64,000 nucleotides of DNA from Limonium bicolor. Taxonomy: Eukaryota; Streptophyta; Magnoliopsida; Caryophyllales; Plumbaginaceae. The DNA is taken from the NCBI GenBank assembly GCA_023374045.1, contig CM041777.1, forward strand, positions 462,735,827-462,799,826, read 5' to 3'. Numbering within the stretch: the stretch's first letter is position 1; each line of letters opens with the position of its first letter. The notes beneath the pieces were generated by a model. That model was not told where the DNA came from and made no database searches. It saw only the letters and a program-made list of their open reading frames with translations. The translations under genes were made by a program, and so were the position numbers. Below are positions 12,183 to 26,185 of this stretch, piece after piece.

Positions 12183-15100
12183 TGTAACACCCCATCCAAC
12201 ATTAACATACTTACAACAAACTGCAGCGGAAGAACAACCTCATCACATTACTTAACTTGTTGGTGTTACACGCCGTTAGCCACCCACGTGGCTAACAAGG
12301 CTAATACATACAATGTACCGGTCTGATGGGCTAAATTCCCGAGCACTATACATTAGTATCCCTTTCCATTACAACAACAACAACATACACCTTCAACTAC
12401 CGAGTATTTATAATGTGCCGACAACAATTCGGTCTTACTACACCTACTGTATACATACACTTAAATGATTACCCATGTACAACGACTACCCGTCCTACTC
12501 TCGAACGGCTTCCAGCTCTCTGTACCTGAAATAGGAAAAGAAGAGAAAGGGTGGCCCCCAAGGGGCTCAGCACCTTTGCTGGTATGGTAATCCCGCAGCC
12601 CACATGCTACCGGGCCACGCACAACTAATTGTCGTCTTAGCATGCGGTTGATTATTTTTAAATCATACATGCAACTGTAAACACACAACACATAATCATT
12701 TCGCCTCAACGGGCTCAACAAACGGATAATATATCCTTACTTAATAAGTCACTCATGGTATTCATTATCCCTAGAGTGTTCCTCCTCCAATGGAGCTACT
12801 TCCTTAATAGACGACACTTACCCTTAAATCGGGTTATCCTTAAACGCCTCTTATCACAAACTTGGAATCATTTCCATGATCCACATACTCCACATTTTAC
12901 AACATACATACACTACATAACAACACATAACAACACTTGCACGTTTCAACGTGTACATCATAACATCACAATAGATATTGCATCACAAACAAAATACATA
13001 ACATAGCGGGAATGGTTCTCTTAGGAACCGACCCAAACATTGTTTATACACTGGTGAGCCTAGAGAATGTTGCCAGTCTCATGATAAGCTCGTTATACAA
13101 TAGCAACAACACTCATTACCGTCCTAATTGTCGGACGAGTAACTTAAGTTAAGGCGGTTCGGGTTTGGAGGCCCGAACACACCACACAAACACATGTTCC
13201 CCCTAAACCGATCATAAGTCAGAATAGCTAAGCTTTGGAATAAGCTAATGGGAGATCATAACCCGTGAGGGAAACAACCATAACAAAGAGAAGGGTAAGG
13301 CTAAAAAGGATACCCTCTCCCAAACAACGCGCGACCGGCCAAACCGGATTCCTCACCACTGTTAGTACATACTTACTTTAGATATTAGTTAGAACCCCAC
13401 TATGGAGCCTATCACATAACAACACATACAGTATTACAACTGGGTTAAACATACAAGGGAGATCCCTACATTCACACACACATATCACACAATTAACACA
13501 CGCATAGCCGTGGTTAGTACGTCCCATGGTTCGGGTCGTTTACTCCGAATACCGAACTCTCATGTGATCCTAGACTCAGTTAACTAAGGTTAACACTTCC
13601 GAGGTTAAATGGTATCGGAGTTGTACACGCCACATAAATGAATTACTGTAAACTCATTACATGTTTTATCTTACAACGTGGCAAACATACAGAAAAACAT
13701 TGGCATACAAGCCGGTGTAATCCGGTAGGACACAGGTTGCAAGAAAACCATACCTGTCACCGGAGTCCACTTTATCATGTCCTTTTAGGTTCCTCGAACA
13801 AATCCCGTACAACTGGTAACATCACAATTACTTTTATTAATATTGGGGTAACATGTTTGCTTAACGTTTAAAGCGCCCATAGTTTACCCCGTCATTCCCG
13901 TTACACTTAACTTACTCTTGTGATATTAAGTTTACAACTCTCACATCAAACCCAACACTTGTTTACACATTTTAAGGCCTTTATATGCCACCAAACAAGG
14001 CCTAAACCTCACCTAAAACCATTACCATTCAATTCCCCATGATTAGAAGCCTTTAAAACAGATTTTGCAACACTTTTGACCTGGTCCGGGACTTGGTCCG
14101 GACCCAAGGTCCCGGACCACTTGTAGAATGTGATCTCGGCCTTATTTTACCCTTGGTCCGGGTCTTGGTCCTGGACTAAGGACCCGGACCACTTCTAAAC
14201 TTCACTCTCGGCTCTTTTTAAGGGGTGGTCCGGGTACCTATACAAGGGCTAGGTCCCGGACCATGTTATTAACTTGTCAAAACATCATTTTTCAACCCTT
14301 AAACCAACCTTAAACCTTACCTAATCATTCCATAAACTTTCCACATGTTTCCTACATGTTTAAGCACCTTAAAACAAGCACTAAACTTTCCTAAATCATC
14401 ACTAACTGGTTACTCAATTCCTTACAACAATTCCTAGCACTTATAACATTTTTCTTAGATTTCTAAGTGGTATATCATGCCTACTACCTCAACTAACCAA
14501 AGTGTTGTCTCACAAACATTACCACCACTCCAAAAGCATTATTTCTCATACACACCTCCTTTGCACAATTGCTTATAATTTCCACAAGTTTTCACTTAGA
14601 CCTTCACTAGGCATTTCTTTTCCTTTGTTTACCAAATCTTGAACAAGACTTAACACTTCACATAACAATTCCTTGGTGTGTTCAAAACACCCATTTGAGT
14701 TCTAAATCCTCCAAGACAATGCCCATGGCACCTTAACACCTAAGAACACCATGATTCACCTTCTTCCACCATCTTAACACTTAACAAGTTCCTAGTACCT
14801 TCTAGGTCTTAAAATCTCATTTCATCACATAAACTCCTTTGTTTATCAACTAAATTTTGCCATAGCTTCTCTTGTATATACTCACATCAAAACACATTGT
14901 TTTTCACCTTTAGACAATCAAGAACATTCAATCTCTTAATACACACTCTTATACACAAACATATGGTTTTTCATCCTTTAACCATCAAACACATTCACTT
15001 TCACAAGAGATGTTCTTTACACACAACTAAACCTTTAAACTACACTACATCACAATATAGTGCATAAACTTAAATTGCTTGGCACTTAGGCCCTTAAATA

Positions 15101-16789
15101 ACATGGCTCTTAGGCCCTTAAATTGCATTAAACTTAAACACTGAATTTCCCACATAAGTAATGCCTTTGACCTGCAAATACACACAACAATGCTCCCATG
15201 TCTTTTTAGTCCACCTTGTGGATAGTTTTCTAGCTCATTTCCCATTGGCTCTTTAGGTTATTTATTAAGCAAATATAGCTCAATTCCCTAGTACATAAAA
15301 CCACATTAAGAGAGGTCATTTACCTCTTTGTTTTCCAAGCTTTCTCACTTGTTTTCACTTGTTTTTCTTGATTGAAAATCGGCAAGGAGCTTTTATCACT
15401 TGTCAACCTTCTAACCAATACACATATAAGGGTAATGAGTATTAAGTTTAATACTCAAACTCATAATTAAACCCTAGGTTTACATAAGTGTCTTAAAACA
15501 CTAAATTTGATGATTACCTTTGGAATTTGAAAGAGAGCTTGGTTAAGTGGCAAGATAGGACTCCTCCTAGTCCCTTGAAGATTGAATTAAGCTAAGAAAA
15601 TAGCAAGACAAGGCACCATTGTAAGGTGAATTTTCGGTTATACAAGAAAATGATGGGAACTTGGATTTTCTTTGATTTTCCTTACCTTGAATGAGAGAAG
15701 AAGCAAAAGAGCTCTTCAAACAGAACTTTCCCCCTTCAATGGAGTTTCTTCATGGCATCAAACATGAGCTTTTGAAATTTTGAAAAGAGAGGATGAAAGG
15801 CCTTGACTCAACTAAGACAAATATGTGCTTAGTTTTTGATTTGGAGCAATATTGAACATTTGATGAGCAATTGAAGTTGGAGAAGAGATGTGCTGTAGCA
15901 TGAACGGTTTGGAGTTGGGAGAACCATGAGGAAGACGGTGGGAAAGAAAGGAAATGAAGAAAAGTGAGGTGAGAGGTAAAAGTGTGAGATATTTATGTTT
16001 ATAAAGTAAATAGTCTTTTTACTTTATCCTTTCTTCTTTAATTGACTTTGCTGGCCAAGTGTGATGACTCACACTTCAAAAACCGTCCCCCCTTCTATAT
16101 AAAGATATATATGGCCTTGTTTGACCATTTAACATCTTATGTTGACTTATGACTTAAACTAGCACTATTTGAGCACTATTCACAAACTAAGGCACATAAT
16201 TGTGAAATTTTTGATTTCCCATTGATTTAGACTTCCTAATGTGATACTAAGTAGTACACATGTTGATTAAAGAGTAATGATGGTCATTTAGCCACTCAAA
16301 ACTCATTTACAAGACAATTTTTCAAAAACGTGCTTTAAGACTCCTTAAAGCACTTTTTGTGTTTTAACTTGTTTTCAAGCTTGGTTTCCTTTGGTAATTG
16401 ATTTAATATGTTCATTAACATATTTATAAGGTATAGGTATGACCATTAGGTCTTATACAAATTTATCCCAAGCTTAGAGCACATTTTTGCTCTTATTGAC
16501 TTTAAGGTATTTATTTGTGTTTTATTTGGTTTAACTGTCCAACAAGGTTTCCTAAGGACTTATTTAGCCTTATTAAATCATAATTGAATATTATTAAGTC
16601 TTGGTAGGCTCTTTGGGTCCTAACCAAGTTCACTCATAGCTTAGAGCATGTTTTTGCTCAAACTGTGTCTTAGTGCTTTATTGCATTTTACTATGATTTA
16701 AATTGTTCACTGATGTTTCTAAGGCACTTTTAGCCTTTACATACCATAATTTGATATTTAAACCACATATCAAGGTTTGGGGTATTTCA
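12183..16789 (-). mobile_element. 3' LTR of element B
   Basis: A 4607-bp LTR with TG..CA ends, followed by the polypurine tract. It contains the type 2 hairpin cassette, conserved U3 hairpins and conserved splice-like signals. It differs from the 5' LTR by a few bases per several hundred, mostly 1-3 base indels. Confidence 0.92.
14083..14262. repeat. Variable hairpin cassette, type 2 (B 3' LTR)
   Basis: Three units of about 75 bp built on GGTCCGGG..CCCGGACC, e.g. TTGGTCCGGACCCAAGG. It sits about 1.9 kb from the LTR edge, the same position as the other cassettes, but shares only the GTCCG/CGGAC core with them. Confidence 0.85.
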
Positions 16790-16806
16790 ATCTACCCCCC
16801 TTAAAA
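16790..16806 (-). promoter_or_regulatory. Polypurine tract of element B
   Basis: The complement reads TTTTAAGGGGGGTAGAT against the LTR start, identical to A and C. Confidence 0.85.
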
Positions 16807-16907
16807 GAACTTCGTCCTCGAAGTTTACACTTCCCTCATATCTTGGATTAGAATACGGGGATTACTTATAGAGGTAAAACTTCCATAACCAAATACACTT
16901 TACATCA

Positions 16908-17155
16908 CAACCTCGGACTTAATGGTCCGGGCAACACATTCACATCCATACATACATAACATATTCACATGATAACCTCGGGCTCAATGGTCCGGGTATC
17001 TTAACAACACTTACACATACATAACAACCCCTTTGACTCACTGGTCTTGGGTAACATAACAACATTTGGACACATAGGTCCCGATAACATAACAGTCTTT
17101 AGACACATAGGTCTATGTAACACAACACATTTAGACTCATAGGCTTGATAGCATC
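16908..17155. repeat. Degenerate tandem CGGAC..GTCCG repeats (B)
   Basis: Same array as in A, with units such as CTCGGACTTAATGGTCCGGG decaying across about 250 bp. Confidence 0.7.
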
Positions 17156-20100
17156 CACTTTAACAAATCAAGGTCAAAATAACATTTATTACACATTCCA
17201 CACAACATGTCATAGCATGTATAGCAATCAAAATATCTTTGATATTCACTATGATCCCGCAGAACCCGGTCGCGATGGACACCTTCCGTCCCCGTGCCTT
17301 TGGGAGATCAAAACAATCACTTAAATTTAAAATTTCCTTGTGAGGTTAAGTAAGAGAACTTTAATTATGTAAAGTATCTATCAACGTTTTATAAATACCA
17401 ACTGAAAATCCTTTTGAAAACACACACAACTCCAAGTCCAACTTAAGCTCTTTGCTTCTTTTCTTAGCGTGGTTATTTGTGACCACTTATAGGGAGTTTC
17501 AAGAGTCATCCAACCCTGATGTGATCAGCATCAGTGTTGAACTATCCTTCCACCCCAATTTGTGTTCGGCTTCCCTTGATCGCATGCAAATCAAGTTCCA
17601 CCTCCCACTTCATTTTCAAGCATCAAGTAAATCACTCATTTCCAATTTTCTATCTTTTAAATCATTCTAATCATGATCATACATCTCCAAGGATAGAACT
17701 TCGTCTATCAGTTATTCCCATACACTTTAATCCTGTTGCCTATGGAATCTTATTCTCATTAGGTTTATATTGGTCTCATACCCATTTATGAATCACTATA
17801 TAGTATATATACACATATATTTTATCAAAATACGACACACCGTTTCACATTTATACACTGTCGGGGTTTTGTTCCCCGGGAGTTTCTCTACTCCCACATT
17901 TGTACTATCACACACAATTGTTAACAAATACACACACTTATCACAATGGTATTCGCATCCTCTGTGCGCAATTACCACAATTCAACCATGAATGAATGCG
18001 TATGTTTACGTAACACACACACCAATCATCCAAATAACTATGCACAACATAAATCACGTACACTTGTACGATAATATGCACTAAGTGGTTTTACGCTCTA
18101 CCCCCCTTAAAAGGGATTACGCCCACGTAATCAATCACTAAACATTAGCTTACAATGTTTTGCCGTCGTGAAGTATCTTAACTTCCACGCGGTCCATTAC
18201 ACAATGGATTCTGATTAGAGGATCTTAACCATATTGGCGGTTTAGTTCCTAAACCAAGAATTATCATTGGAGTTTGCTTAAACTCTTAGTTGGTTTCGAT
18301 TCTGGCCTGTTAGGCTTCTAGTCGTTAATAATTAGCCATCCACTCATATTCGTTATTCACGTTGTACATTTGAATCACTGGTTCACTAGCGTCTGCTGCG
18401 CAACTCTGACAACTGTAGGGCTTAGTTGCCCCATTTGTCATTCTTACTGTATTGTACACCCCCAATATCACCTTTATCTTGGTAAAATGGTTTCTCAACC
18501 GATGTGTGGTATCTTTACCGTTAGCGAATTCGGTGAGTTATAAACTTTCTATCCACTTCCATAACAATTTACTGTGTATACAGCTATGTATTTCACAATG
18601 ATTGACTTGTTCCCTTCCGGCTTATTCGGTTGAGATTGAGCTACTACCTAGTGTGTAGTGCTCTCTCAGCTATTTACAACATTTGGGGTATATTTCATAC
18701 CGATTTGGCAGTTAGTGCTACTGTAGTCACTTACTGTTAATCATGTCACTTACTGTACAAGTACTTTTTTTATTGGTGCGGCCTTGCATTTCCTATGCAT
18801 CGGCCATTATAACATTATTGCTCCACAATTAACATGTTTCCAATTCCTAGCTATCTCATTCGATCATTACTGCACAAGTGCAATACCAAAACACTCAGTC
18901 ATACAGAGTGCAGAGGTGTAAACTCTTGACAGTAAATCTCTTATGCGATTCGCCATGGAATTCACACTGAGTTCCTCATCACATAGTACCTACCACTGGC
19001 TTATTGCTCAGTTTGTTTAACATCACTTATCTTGCATCTCCACTGAGTTTAACTCATAACTGGTCTTATCTGTTACATTATCGTTTAACAACATTTATAC
19101 AACGGTCGCTTGTTGCGCACCGTGCTCTTACTCCCTGTATAACATCAGCTTATATCGTATCTACTGTCACCTCAACTTCCACACATAAACTTACATTTTT
19201 CACATTATGGTTCATCCCTCCTTTGGATGACTACTAAATGCTCCTTGAGCATCGATCATTCGAGTCACAAGCCGGCATTATTCAGCCAGGTGCTTCACTT
19301 TATACACACGTACTACTAAGCTAACTGCTCTCTTTCAATAATAACGTTGTCCATCCTTAACATATTTCTTGAACTTGATTTACATAACTACCGCTCCTGC
19401 GGTCTCACAATATCGAGAGGTATCCCCACTCTTAATGCAGTGGTTCGTTTACCACTCTATTTACTTGTATAACATAAAGTCCTGCAATCGGTCAAACTTA
19501 CATAACATATCTTGCTTGTGGCTTATAAGCCTTACTGTCTTGAGCTGCGCTCGTTGTAAGCTGTCCACATTCATTAATTTCTCTGTGCAATATTACATGG
19601 TTTCCCTTCATGGGATGCCCCTTAGGATTGTCAGTGCGTTCCCTGACAACTTATGTCTAAACTGGGTGTTAATTTCAACCCTTGTGCTTCTGTCGTGCAT
19701 TTCGTTCAACAATTGTTGATTCGAACACCCTTTAAGGATTGCTCCTGGGTGTTACTAAGTCATGCCTTACATTTGTTTCACACTTATTGGTACATTCCAT
19801 TAGCCACGCCGTTTGCGTTCTTAAATGGCTTATTATCTCCTTTTGTGAAGATCTACATTCCCTGGTAGTATAGGTACTCATTCTGGGAGTTTCATCCCGT
19901 TCTTTGCACATTAATGTGTCCACATTAGGCATCTGCCTTGCCATGCATAGGCTGAGTCTCCGTTCCAGCTATCATGTTTATCCCTGAGGATCCTTAAGAT
20001 ATATACGATGTCTTTACATAACAGTCAGTGCACTTCGCACTTCCTGACTCTTAAACATTTCCTTGAGAGGAATTCACTAATCCTTTTAGTCTCGTTAACT

Positions 20101-20749
20101 TAACTGAGTTCCTTAACTTCAACTATTCCTTGTAATCCTTAGCGCTTGTTTGACTCATGCTGCTGACCGTAGACGGAGTCGACTACTTCCCGTGTTTCGG
20201 ACTCCACTCGTATACATATGTGGGGCCCATACTGATACATTACTACTTACCCAACTAACCCATAAGTAGGTCTGTCAGGCCCACAAGCTCCTAACGGAGT
20301 GCGGTCGTCCCACAATTCAGTTGGTACACTCGTAGTGTCCGTCACACGCCTAGGTGAAGTATTCTGTCGTCAACTCCCTTATATTGTCCCCTGACAATAT
20401 GCGTCCCGTACTTCCCGAACTTAATCGAGGGAAAGTTTATCCACTGTTGTATCTTCAACTGTCCTTGGTTTTACTGGTTTGTTTAAAAGAAGGTTGGAAA
20501 GAAGTGTTGGTTTGAAAGAAATCTGGTTTTGAGAAAAGGGTTAATAAATCTGGGTTTGAAAGAAAATTTTCATGGTTTCACAACATCTTCTTACCTTAGC
20601 CAAGTCTAGCTTTTGCTGACTGGTGTACTTCCAATTACAAAGGTCAGGCTGTTAAGCCCTTCCATGGTTATAATGTTCACACTTAACTTCGTGGTATTTA
20701 CTAAGTACTTGTAGTGGTTATAAATTTCCCGAACAGCCCTGTTATAGCA

Positions 20750-20767
20750 GCACTTGCTGGCAAGTGC
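20750..20767. repeat. GCACTTGC hairpin (B)
   Basis: GCACTTGC / GCAAGTGC with a 2-base loop TG; the counterpart of 10904-10923. Confidence 0.75.
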
Positions 20768-21548
20768 GCCATGCTAACTGGCTATCGGTTTAACACATAC
20801 TGGTTATGGTATTGTTTTTACCCATACTGTCATCAGTGGCCTTGTTGGCCCTCACTGATCTTACTGCTTGATAATAACTCTTCTAGGTACTTCTCACTGT
20901 CTTCATATGATAATCATTAACTAGGGTGTTTCCCATTCTGGGAGACCCCTTTTTCTTAGTATTGTCTCTTGTAGCCCGTTCCACGTATTTGTCGTGGTTA
21001 CTGAGACTTGTCTCTTGTTTGGGTACTACGTTGTAGTTCCTTTGTCGGTTGGTATACCGTTGGTGTATCATTTACAACTGTGGTCCCGTAGACACTTGTC
21101 TCGGGTTCTTAATCCATTCTTGCCTGTTGCACGGTTGGTGCGTTGCAAGCTGGTTATCCTCGACTGCTCGCATGTCGACCCAGGTTGCCGAAATTCTATT
21201 CTCTTATACACAAATTCTTCATTCTTCGCTATTAAATGCGGTTAACATTGTTCAGATGGAGACCGTCTCCGGGATTCCCAGTTTTCGGGATCTACCGTGA
21301 CAGGTTCTCCGTACCTTGAGGTACTTAATAACAGCCAGATCGGGTTTCCCGAGTAAGAGAGGACTTTCATCTCTCTGGCGTTCTTTCCCCAAGTTATAAA
21401 ACAGGGATTGTGGAGGGTGGGAAGGATGTAGTAGGTTTCCAGTATCACTGGTCTACCTAACTAGCGTATCTCTCACGCTATCACTCAACCCTTAACCCAA
21501 AGTACTTAAATCCTAACTCGGTACTTCCTAAGCTCGGTAGTTCAGTCG

Positions 21549-21575
21549 TCAGAGCGATACTTCGCTCTGATACCA
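21549..21575 (-). promoter_or_regulatory. Primer-binding site and hairpin of element B
   Basis: TGGTATCAGAGC on the minus strand at 21564-21575, five bases from the LTR. The hairpin at 21549-21570 has stem TCAGAGCGA / TCGCTCTGA. Confidence 0.9.
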
Positions 21576-21580
21576 CTTTT

Positions 21581-24500
21581 TGTAACACCCCATCCAACAT
21601 TAACATACTTACAACTGCAGCGGAAAACAACCTCATCACATTACTTAACTTGTTGGTGTTACACGCCGTTAGCCACCCACGTGGCTAACAAGGCTAATAC
21701 ACACATTGTACCGGTCTGATGGGCTAAATTCCCGAGCACTATACATTACTATCCCTTTCCATTAACAACAACAACAACATACACCTTATCAACTATACCG
21801 AGTATTTATAAACTGTTGCCGACAACAATTTCGGTCTTACTACACCTACTGTATACATACACTTAAATGATTACCCATGTACAACGACTACCCGTCCTAC
21901 TCTCGAACGGCTTCCAGCTCTCTGTACCTGAATAGGAAAAGAAGAGAAAGGGTGGCCCCCAAGGGGCTCAGCACCTTTGCTGGTATGGTAATCCCGCAGC
22001 CCACATGCTACCGGGCCACGCACAACTAATTGTCGTCTTAGCATGCGGTTGATTATTTTTAAATCATACATGCAACTGTAAACACACAACACATAATCAT
22101 TTCGCCTCAACGGGCTCAACAAACGGATAATATATCCTTACTTAATAAGTCACTCATGGTATTCATTATCCCTAGAGTGTTCCTCCTCCAATGGAGCTAC
22201 TTCCTTAATAGACGACACTTACCCTTAAATCGGGTTATCCTTAAACGCCTCATCACAAACTTGGAATCATTCCATGATCCACATACTCCACATTTACAAC
22301 ATATAACATACACTACATAACAACACATAACAACACTTGCACGTTTCACGTGTACAACATAACACAATAGATATTGCATCACAAACAAAATACATAACAT
22401 AGCGGGAATGGTTCTTAGGAACCGACCCAAACATTGTTTATACACTGGTGAGCCTAGAGAATGTTGCCAGTCTCATGATAAGCTCGTTATACAATAGCAA
22501 CAACACTCATTACCGTCCTAATAGTCGGACGAGTAACTTAAGTTAAGGCGGTTCGGGTTTGGAGGCCCGAACACACCACACAAACACATGTTCCCCCAAA
22601 CCGATCATAAGTCAGAATAGCTAAGCTTTGGAATAAGCTAATGGGAGATCATAACCCGTGAGGGAAACAACCATAACAAAGAGAAGGGTAAGGCTAGGAA
22701 GGATACCCTCTCCCAAACAACGCGCGACCGGCCAAACCGGATTCCTCACTACTGTTAGTACATACTTACTTTAGATATTAGTTAGAACCCCACTATGGAG
22801 CCTATCATAACAACACATACAGTATTAACAACTGGGTTAAATACACAAGGGAGATCCCTACATTCACATACACATATCACACAATTAACACACGCATAGC
22901 CGTGGTTAGTACGTCCCATGGTACGGGTCGTTTACTCCGAATACCGAACTCTCATGTGATCCTAGACTCAGTTAACTAAGGTTAACACTTTCGAGGTTAA
23001 ATGGTATCGGAGTTGTACACGCCACATAAATGAATTACTGTAAACTCATTACATGCTTAATCTTACAACGTGGCAAACATACAGAAAAACACATTGGCAT
23101 ACAAGCCGGTGTAATCCGGTAGGACGCAGGTTGCAAGAAAACCATACCTGTCACCGGAGTCCACTTTATCATGTCCTTTTAGGTTCCTCGAACAAATCCC
23201 GTACAACTGGTAACATCACAATTACTTTTATTAATATTGGGGTAACATGTTTGCTTAACGTTTAAAGCGCCCATAGTTTACCCCGTCATTCCCGTTACAC
23301 TTAACTTACTCTTGTGATATTAAGTTTACAACTCTCACATCAAACCCAACACTTGTTTACACATTTTAAGGCCTTTATATGCCACCAAACAAGGCCTAAA
23401 CCTCACCTAAAACCATTACCATTCAATTCCCCATGATTAGAAGCCTTTAAAACAGATTTTGCAACACTTTTGACCTGGTCCGGGACTTGGTCCGGACCCA
23501 AGGTCCCGGACCACTTGTAGAATGTGCTCTCGGCCTTATTTTACCCTTGGTCCGGGTCTTGGTCCTGGACTAAGGACCCGGACCACTTCTAAACTTCACT
23601 CTCGGCTCTTTTTAAGGGGTGGTCCGGGTACCTATACAAGGGCTAGGTCCCGGACCATGTTATTAACTTGTCAAAACATCATTTTTCAACCCTTAAACCA
23701 ACCTTAAACCTTACCTAATCATTCCATAACTTTCCACATGTTTCCTACATGTTTAAGCACCTTAAACAAGCACTAAACTTTCCTAAATCATCACTAACTG
23801 GTTACTCAATTCCTTACAACAATTCCTAGCACTTATAACATTTTTCTTAGATTTCTAAGTGGTATATCATGCCTACTACCTCAACTAACCAAAGTGTTGT
23901 CTCACAAACATTACCACCACTCCAAAAGCATTATTTCTCATACACACCTCCTTTGCACAATTGCTTATAATTTCCACAAGTTTTCACTTAGACCTTCACT
24001 AGGCATTTCTTTTCCTTTGTTTACCAAATCTTGAACAAGACTTAACACTTCACATAACAATTCCTTGGTGGTGTTCAAAACACCCATTTGAGTTCTAAAT
24101 CCTCCAAGACAATGCCCATGGCACCTTAACACCTAAGAACACCATGATTCACCTTCTTCCACCATCTTAACACTTAACAAGTTCCTAGTACCTTCTAGGT
24201 CTTAAAATCTCATTTCATCACATAAACTCCTTTGTTTATCAACTAAATTTTGCCATAGCTTCTCTTGTATATACTCACATCAAAACACATTGTTTTTCAC
24301 CTTTAGACAATCAAGAACATTCAATCTCTTAATACACACTCTTATACACAAACATATGGTTTTTCATCCTTTAACCATCAAACACATTCACTTTCACAAG
24401 AGATGTTCTTTACACACAACTAAACCTTTAAACTACACTACATCACAATATAGTGCATAAACTTAAATTGCTTGGCACTTAGGCCCTTAAATAACATGGC

Positions 24501-26180
24501 TCTTAGGCCCTTAAATTGCATTAAACTTAAACACTGAATTTCCCACATAAGTAATGCCTTTGACCTGCAAATACACACAACAATGCTCCCATGTCTTTTT
24601 AGTCCACCTTGTGGATAGTTTTCTAGCTCATTTCCCATTGGCTCTTTAGGTTATTTATTAAGCAAATATAGCTCAATTCCCTAGTACATAAAACCACATT
24701 AAGAGAGGTCATTTACCTCTTTGTTTTCCAAGCTTTCTCACTTGTTTTCACTTGTTTTTTTGATTGAAAATCGGCAAGGAGCTTTTATCACTTGTCAACC
24801 TTCTAACCAATACACATAAAGGGTAATGAGTATTAAGTTTAATACTCAAACTCATAATTAAACCCTAGGTTTACATAAGTGTCTTAAAACACTAAATTTG
24901 ATGATTACCTTTGGAATTTGAAAGAGAGCTTGGTTAAGTGGCAAGATAGGACTCCTCCTAGTCCCTTGAAGATTGAATTAAGCTAAGAAAATAGCAAGAC
25001 AAGGCACCATTGTAAGGTGAATTTTCGGTTATACAAGAAAATGATGGGAACTTGGATTTTCTTTGATTTTCCTTACCTTCAATGAGAGAAGAAGCAAAAG
25101 AGCTCTTCAAACAGAACTTTCCCCATTCAATGGAGTTTCTTCATGGCATCAAACATGAGCTTTTGAAATTTTGAAAAGAGAGGATGAAAGGCCTTGACTC
25201 AACTAAGACAAATATGTGCTTAGTTTTTGATTTGGAGCAATATTGAACATTTGATGAGCAATTGAAGTTGGAGAAGAGATGTGCTGTAGCATGAACGGTT
25301 TGGAGTTGGGAGAACCATGAGGAAGACGGTGGGAAAGAAAGGAAATGAAGAAAAGTGGGGTGAGAGGTAAAAGTGTGAGATATTTATGTTTATAAAGTAA
25401 ATAGTCTTTTTACTTTATCCTTTCTTCTTTTTGACTTTGCTGGCCAAGTGTGATGACTCACACTTCAAAAACCGTCCCCCCTTCTATATTAAAGATATAT
25501 ATGGCCTTGTTTGACCATTTAACATCTTATGTTGACTTATGACTTAAACTAGCACTATTTGAGCACTATTCACAAACTAAGGCACATAATTGTGAAATTT
25601 TTGATTTCCCATTGATTTAGACTTCCTAATGTGATACTAAGTAGTACACATGTTGATTAAAGAGTAATGATGGTCATTTAGCCACTCAAAACTCATTTAC
25701 AAGACAATTTTTCAAAAACGTGCTTTAAGACTCCTTAAAGCACTTTTTGTGTTTTAACTTGTTTTCAAGCTTGGTTTCCTTTGGTAATTGATTTAATATG
25801 TTCATTAACATATTTATAAGGTATAGGTATGACCATTAGGTCTTATACAAATTTATCCCAAGCTTAGAGCACATTTTTGCTCTTATTGACTTTAAGGTAT
25901 TTATTTGTGTTTTATTTGGTTTAACTGTCCAACAAGGTTTCCTAAGGACTTATTTAGCCTTATTAAATCATAATTGAATATTATTAAGTCTTGGTAGGCT
26001 CTTTGGGTCCTAACCAAGTTCACTCATAGCTTAGAGCATGTTTTTGCTCAAACTGTGTCTTAGTGCTTTATTGCATTTTACTATGATTTAAATTGTTCAC
26101 TGATGTTTCTAAGGCACTTTTTAGCCTTTACATACCATAATTTGATATTTAAACCACATATCAAGGTTTGGGGTATTTCA
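21581..26180 (-). mobile_element. 5' LTR of element B
   Basis: A 4600-bp LTR from TGTAACACCCC to GGGGTATTTCA, nearly identical to 12183-16789. The interrupted LTR of A resumes after the CCACA duplication. Confidence 0.92.
23476..23656. repeat. Variable hairpin cassette, type 2 (B 5' LTR)
   Basis: Same type and near-identical sequence to the cassette in B's other LTR, so the cassette is copied with the element. A 61-codon frame here (23522-23707) is a repeat artefact. Confidence 0.85.
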
Positions 26181-26185
26181 CCACA
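26181..26185. repeat. Target-site duplication (right) of element B: CCACA
   Basis: Partner of 12178-12182. Sequence beyond it continues the LTR of A (TGCTACCGGGCC). Confidence 0.92.

Larger units (their letters stand above)
16807..21548 (-). mobile_element. Element B internal region (non-coding)
   Basis: About 4.7 kb with no frame over roughly 120 codons on either strand and no recognisable retrotransposon protein motif. It is the uninterrupted reference for the family's internal region. From the PPT side it has the GTCCG/CGGAC tandem block (16908-17155), a GC-richer conserved patch near 17250-17300, a long stretch rich in short inverted repeats, the GCACTTGC hairpin (20750-20767), and then the primer-site hairpin. 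Confidence 0.8.
12183..26180 (-). mobile_element. Element B: complete large-LTR non-autonomous retrotransposon
   Basis: A full 13,998-bp element: 3' LTR (12183-16789), polypurine tract, about 4.8 kb internal region, primer site and 5' LTR (21581-26180), with a perfect CCACA duplication. The two LTRs are almost identical by eye, so the insertion is recent. The internal region has no gag, protease, reverse transcriptase, RNase H or integrase frame, so B must rely on proteins made elsewhere. It is inserted in the same orientation inside the 5' LTR of A, so it is younger than A. Confidence 0.92.

Noticed and set aside
19369..19719. 116-codon frame in element B
   Set aside because: It is antisense, in conserved non-coding internal DNA, and its length is not kept in A or C.
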